NCBI GenBank assembly: GCA_033032175.1
Contig: CM065321.1
Coordinates: 13,786,501-13,850,500, forward strand
Length of the DNA stretch: 64,000 bases
Origin: Saturnia japonica
Lineage: Eukaryota > Arthropoda > Insecta > Lepidoptera > Saturniidae
Direction: 5' to 3'
Shown one piece after another: positions 47,606-64,000 of the stretch. Under the pieces are notes generated by a model. The model did no database searches and was not told the origin of the DNA. It saw nothing but the letters and a program-made list of their open reading frames with translations. The translations under genes and the position numbers were made by a program. The number at the start of each line of letters is the position of its first letter. Position 1 is the stretch's first letter.

Positions 47606-47890
47606 GAAAAAAAAATCGTCGCTTCTAAGGTCTAAGATGGTAGCACGCTAAGTCTAGGCGGTCCTCGGTTCTCAAATGCTCAAAACAGTGTTTGGTGACA
47701 GATTTTCAGCTTTAGAATGGTACGTACCTAAACAGATATTTGAAAATGCCCTATCACCACGCTATGAATTCATCAGAAGTTTCTTCCATTCCTTTCCCAA
47801 CTCAGACTCATTGCAGAAATTTGACATCACTTAAATGGGTGCAGTGTACAAACACTCTTCTTACCTCTAAGCTATCATCGATTCATATTT
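47606..47890 (-). repeat. SINE-like family C, inverted copy
   Basis: Reverse-oriented copy (ggtgacagattttcagcttt, gcctcg-like body, attgcagaaatttgacatca head). Forms a head-to-head inverted pair with 47460-47605. Confidence 0.55.
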
Positions 47891-48379
47891 CGAATTTTAT
47901 TCACTAGTAAACCCTCGCGAGTTCGTGCGCGTTAGTTACAATTAAAAACTTAATAACAATACATCAGCCGGAACGTAATTTCCTGTTTATTAAATAATTT
48001 TTTGAATCGGATTAGTAGTTTCGGAGGTCTTACGTCCAAATTCATAAATTTTACCTCTTTGGTATAGATAGATTCTCGCTAATGGTTTTGAAGTTTTATG
48101 TGTTAATATATTTTTTGAAATAGTAACACAATAGTTTTTAATTCGGTCTCTGAACCTATGTTCTATTTGGTTGTTGTATACGAGTAGGTCAATAGTCGGC
48201 CTTGGTCTAAATAACCAACTTAAAATCATATTGAATAGCATTTAAATTATTGTACGCGAAAATTAACTAATTAAATAGATGAAGTATTATAATATGATTT
48301 AATAATAATTAAAGTACATCGTCTTACTGCTTATAAATTAGAACAAGCCGTACCTAACCATTTCACTGCGTGTAGCCTA
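47891..48379. other. no feature recognised
   Basis: AT-rich intergenic DNA. Confidence 0.35.
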
Positions 48380-48520
48380 ATATCGATATTCTCAGTTCCC
48401 GTACTTGTCTACAACTTGTCAGATTGATTGACGTTGATGGTTACTGCTTGACTCCTTAGCAGTGTAGCGTGAATTTATATGGCCTATAACCTTCAACAAA
48501 GGACGGGAGGTTACATACTC
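48380..48520 (-). repeat. Helitron-like family B fragment
   Basis: cccgtacttgtctacaactt, gttgatggttactgcttgac and ctataacctt words shared with 2959-3220 and 51223-51550; both ends missing. Confidence 0.5.
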
Positions 48521-48529
48521 TATTGATTT

Positions 48530-48715
48530 TTTTTTTGGATGTTCAGCCATAACTTTTTTGTTTATGAACCGATTTGGATGATTCTTTTTTTTTTGCTTAG
48601 AGGATACCTCAAGGGTGTGCTCCCTTTTAAATTTCATTGGCATTGGACCTTCAACTTTGAAGATATACGAGGAAACTTTTAAAAATCATTGAAGTTGGTT
48701 TTCTTTTTTGTTTAA
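48530..48715 (+). repeat. interspersed repeat family O
   Basis: ttcattggcattggacc and aaaatcattgaagttggttt with poly-T runs; a fragment recurs at 37055-37085. Class unknown. Confidence 0.4.
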
Positions 48716-49029
48716 AATTGTCTTGTAAACCAGAATAGGCATTGAATAATATAGAAGACCACAAAATGCAACGATCGAGAACTTATTATCGGCGTAGAAT
48801 GCGTGTTAGTTTCATATTTACATCCGTTTCACACGATTTCTACAGTGTTGGTTAATTTATTTTAAAACTTGTCTTTCATTTACTTAATGCTGCTTACGGT
48901 ATATAATTAACTGAGGAGTTCGCGATACGCATAACGTTAAGGCATAATAGGCCTTTAGGATAGGTTGTGAGTACTATAAAGATATTTGGCTCTTCGTTTT
49001 GTTGATCTAGATGGCTCTTGATAAGTGTT
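48716..49029. other. no feature recognised
   Basis: Intergenic DNA without coding signal. Confidence 0.35.
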
Positions 49030-49118
49030 TTTTTTTTTAGTGAAAGCTTCTTTAGTACAGTTGTGATTTGAAACGCGATGAAACATCTGTAGGAACGAGC
49101 TTAGCCCACGAGAGAATG
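49030..49118 (+). repeat. LINE 3'UTR fragment
   Basis: aaagcttctttagtacagtt and gtgatttgaaacgcgatgaa match the inverted 3'UTR at 38560-38620. Confidence 0.5.
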
Positions 49119-50350
49119 AGATAGAATATATTTATATGAGATTGGCGTTTTGTACGAGAGGAATATAAAGTACAATTTTTTTTTTGTAAAATATATGTAA
49201 TTAATCAAAGTATGTACCGTTGTTATCTATGCACTTTTGCCATCTCATATGTAGTTCATTGATGCCTTTACTAAAAAAACCATGGAGGTGAGAATCAATA
49301 AACTCTTTAAAGGCGGGTTGGACTGCCGCATCGGAGTTGAATTTTTTTCCTTATAAGAAGTTGTCTAAATTCCGGTAAAAAATGGTACGGTGGATGTCGC
49401 AGACATTCCAATTATAGCTCATCTAACTTAGTGGTTGATAGTTGTGCAGTGTGTGGTCTTGCGTTGTCGTGAAGCAGCAGTGACCTAGAACGATTGACCA
49501 ATCTCGGTTGTTTAACAGCTAGTTCTTCCTTCATAGTTTGCAGTTGTCTACAATAGATATTTGCCGTAATCGTTTGGCCAGATTTTAGAACGCTGTAGTG
49601 AACGACACCGGCGCTAGTCCACCAAACACTCACATGTAACTTTTTCTGAGTCAATTTTCGTTTAGCGTCGGATTTGGCTGGGTCTCCCAGGGTTCAGCCA
49701 TTGCGACGAGCGCTTCCGATTATCGTACAGTATCCACTTTTCATCACAAGTAATGATTCGATTTAAAATCCCTTCATTATTGTGTCCGTTGAGCAAAGTA
49801 ACACAGCAGTCGACGCGTGTTTGCAAGTTCGATTCACTCAATTCATGAGGTACCCATCGTTCAAGCTTTTTTTACTTTCCCGATTTGCTTCAAGTGGATT
49901 AATACAGTTTTATCACTTACCCCAAAGCCTTCAGCTATCTCTGAAGTGCTTTGTGATGGATCCGCTTCCACAATAGCCTTTAATTCTTCATTTTCGTCAT
50001 TTTCGTTTGTTCTGAAGGTCGAAATTTCCAGAACGAAAACGTTGAAACCAAAAACGTACACCAGCGTCGTACACATCATTAATCCTTCGAGCTGTTTCTG
50101 CAGCACTGGTGCCACGGTAGAACTCGTACTCGTAAATATACCGATATTTCATGTTTTCCATTGTGCGGTAATAAGCGACGCCAAAGAAAAAATAATGAGG
50201 AAAAAACAAATGAATGACTGATTTCAAAACACAAATGTACCAGCTAAATTAATTTATAAATTTGAATTTGGAATTCTTAACCAAAGAGGAGATATTTCAG
50301 ATCAAAGTGGTCAGTACGACAAAACGCTAATTTCATATGTAAGGACCTAA
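49119..50350 (-). mobile_element. mariner transposon, near full length, decayed
   Basis: Minus-strand transposase relic about 1.2 kb long. It begins near 50190 (MENMKYRYIYEYEFYRGTSA, then RFRSGNFDLQNK) and shifts frame to a helix-turn-helix block (ADPSQSTSEIAEGFGVSDKT). WILYDNRKRS-like codons and the segment MTQKKLHVSVWWTSAGVVHY follow. The second catalytic block is LLLHDNARPHTA (about 49440-49480). The reverse-complemented right end (ttaggtccttacatatgaaa, then ttagcgttttgtc) is flanked by TA at 50351-50352. The left end shows tgagattggcgttttgt (49137-49153), matching 15 of 17 bases of the corresponding inner terminal repeat; its outermost bases are degraded. Several frame changes make it inactive. 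Confidence 0.85.
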
Positions 50351-50381
50351 TATCATAAAATACCGATTTTCATAAACATGT

Positions 50382-50485
50382 TCGTCGTCGGATTGGCCTA
50401 GCGGTGTGAGACAACCAGATTTGTACGCACTGTTGTATGTATATTACGAGTGGTTCGAGTCCCGTTGATGAAGGTTTTTAAAGAA
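50382..50485 (+). repeat. tRNA-derived SINE head
   Basis: A-box-like attggcctagcggtgtgaga and B-box-like gtggttcgagtcccg, about 60 bp apart, give an internal pol III promoter. The acceptor ends do not pair, so it is not a tRNA gene. Confidence 0.55.
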
Positions 50486-50739
50486 AATGTTTTTATATTT
50501 TCTGTAGTTTTTATTTGTAACGCGATTGAATGACAATAAATGTAAACTTTAAAATGGCCGGCCTAAAAAGTATGCACTTGTGAGTTGACAACGTACTCAC
50601 GTTTTGTTTGTATTTATAAGTTATGTTTTTTATTTTTTTCTTTGTTTCTTAGTATTCTACCAGCAATAAAAGATTTTTTCTTTCTTTCATCCTATGTATG
50701 AAATCATATAAATAATATACCGTTTTTGTTTGTCACCAG
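50486..50739. other. intron or upstream sequence before FEM1 exon
   Basis: Ends with a pyrimidine-rich acceptor tttttgtttgtcaccag directly before 50740. The first FEM1 coding exon is not in this stretch. Confidence 0.5.

Positions 50740-64000
<13,261 letters not shown>

Noticed and set aside
49817..50221. plus-strand 134-codon frame
   Set aside because: Antisense of the mariner transposase relic.
50382..50485. tRNA gene
   Set aside because: A- and B-box-like words are present but the acceptor arms do not pair and spacing is too long; a SINE head fits better.

Overview
This 64 kb window looks like nuclear DNA from an insect, most likely a moth or butterfly. It is AT-rich and intron-bearing, with no bacterial-style operons. 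It is packed with transposon families of a lepidopteran type: Helitron-like elements with A|TC...CTAG|T ends, mariner, Transib, a pogo-like element, tRNA-derived SINEs, and non-LTR retrotransposon tails. The lepidopteran assignment is an inference from repeat style and from the protein sequence of the one host gene; no species can be named.

The only host gene I can support is a FEM1 orthologue of the FEM1A/FEM1C (Drosophila Fem-1, CG6966) type on the + strand. Nine phase-consistent coding exons run from 50740 to the window edge at 64000. It encodes ankyrin repeats, a TPR-like middle region and a second ankyrin block, the substrate-receptor part of a CUL2 ubiquitin ligase. The first coding exon (about 20 residues expected) and the 3' end with the VHL-box are not identified here. 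A possible 5' exon at 39.58-39.70 kb is described with low confidence. Exon 9 carries an unusual Gly/Ala-rich insertion.

The rest is intergenic or intronic transposon territory. 0-6 kb: mariner relic, Helitron-like copies and a TTA-flanked MITE. 5.5-15.4 kb: a decayed LTR retrotransposon (LTR-like region, primer-binding-like site, gag, protease stub), part of which lies in a near-identical tandem duplication of about 4 kb (7408-11454 and 11489-15380). 15.4-24 kb: a SINE, a pogo-like element with a Psq helix-turn-helix ORF and repeated subterminal motifs, an AT-rich tract and a LINE tail. 24-41 kb: mostly unrecognised sequence with LINE tails, Helitron-like families, a foldback element and a 3 x 129 bp tandem repeat. 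41428-45523: a Transib element (the RAG1 superfamily) with RSS-heptamer-like ends, very long inverted repeats, a perfect 5-bp CGGCG target duplication and a transposase with all three catalytic acidic residues, inactivated by two stops and two frameshifts. 45.7-50.7 kb: LINE and SINE fragments and a second mariner just upstream of the first recognised FEM1 exon.

No rRNA, tRNA gene, CRISPR array or functional intact transposase was found. Repeat boundaries come from comparing copies by eye and are approximate unless both termini are stated.
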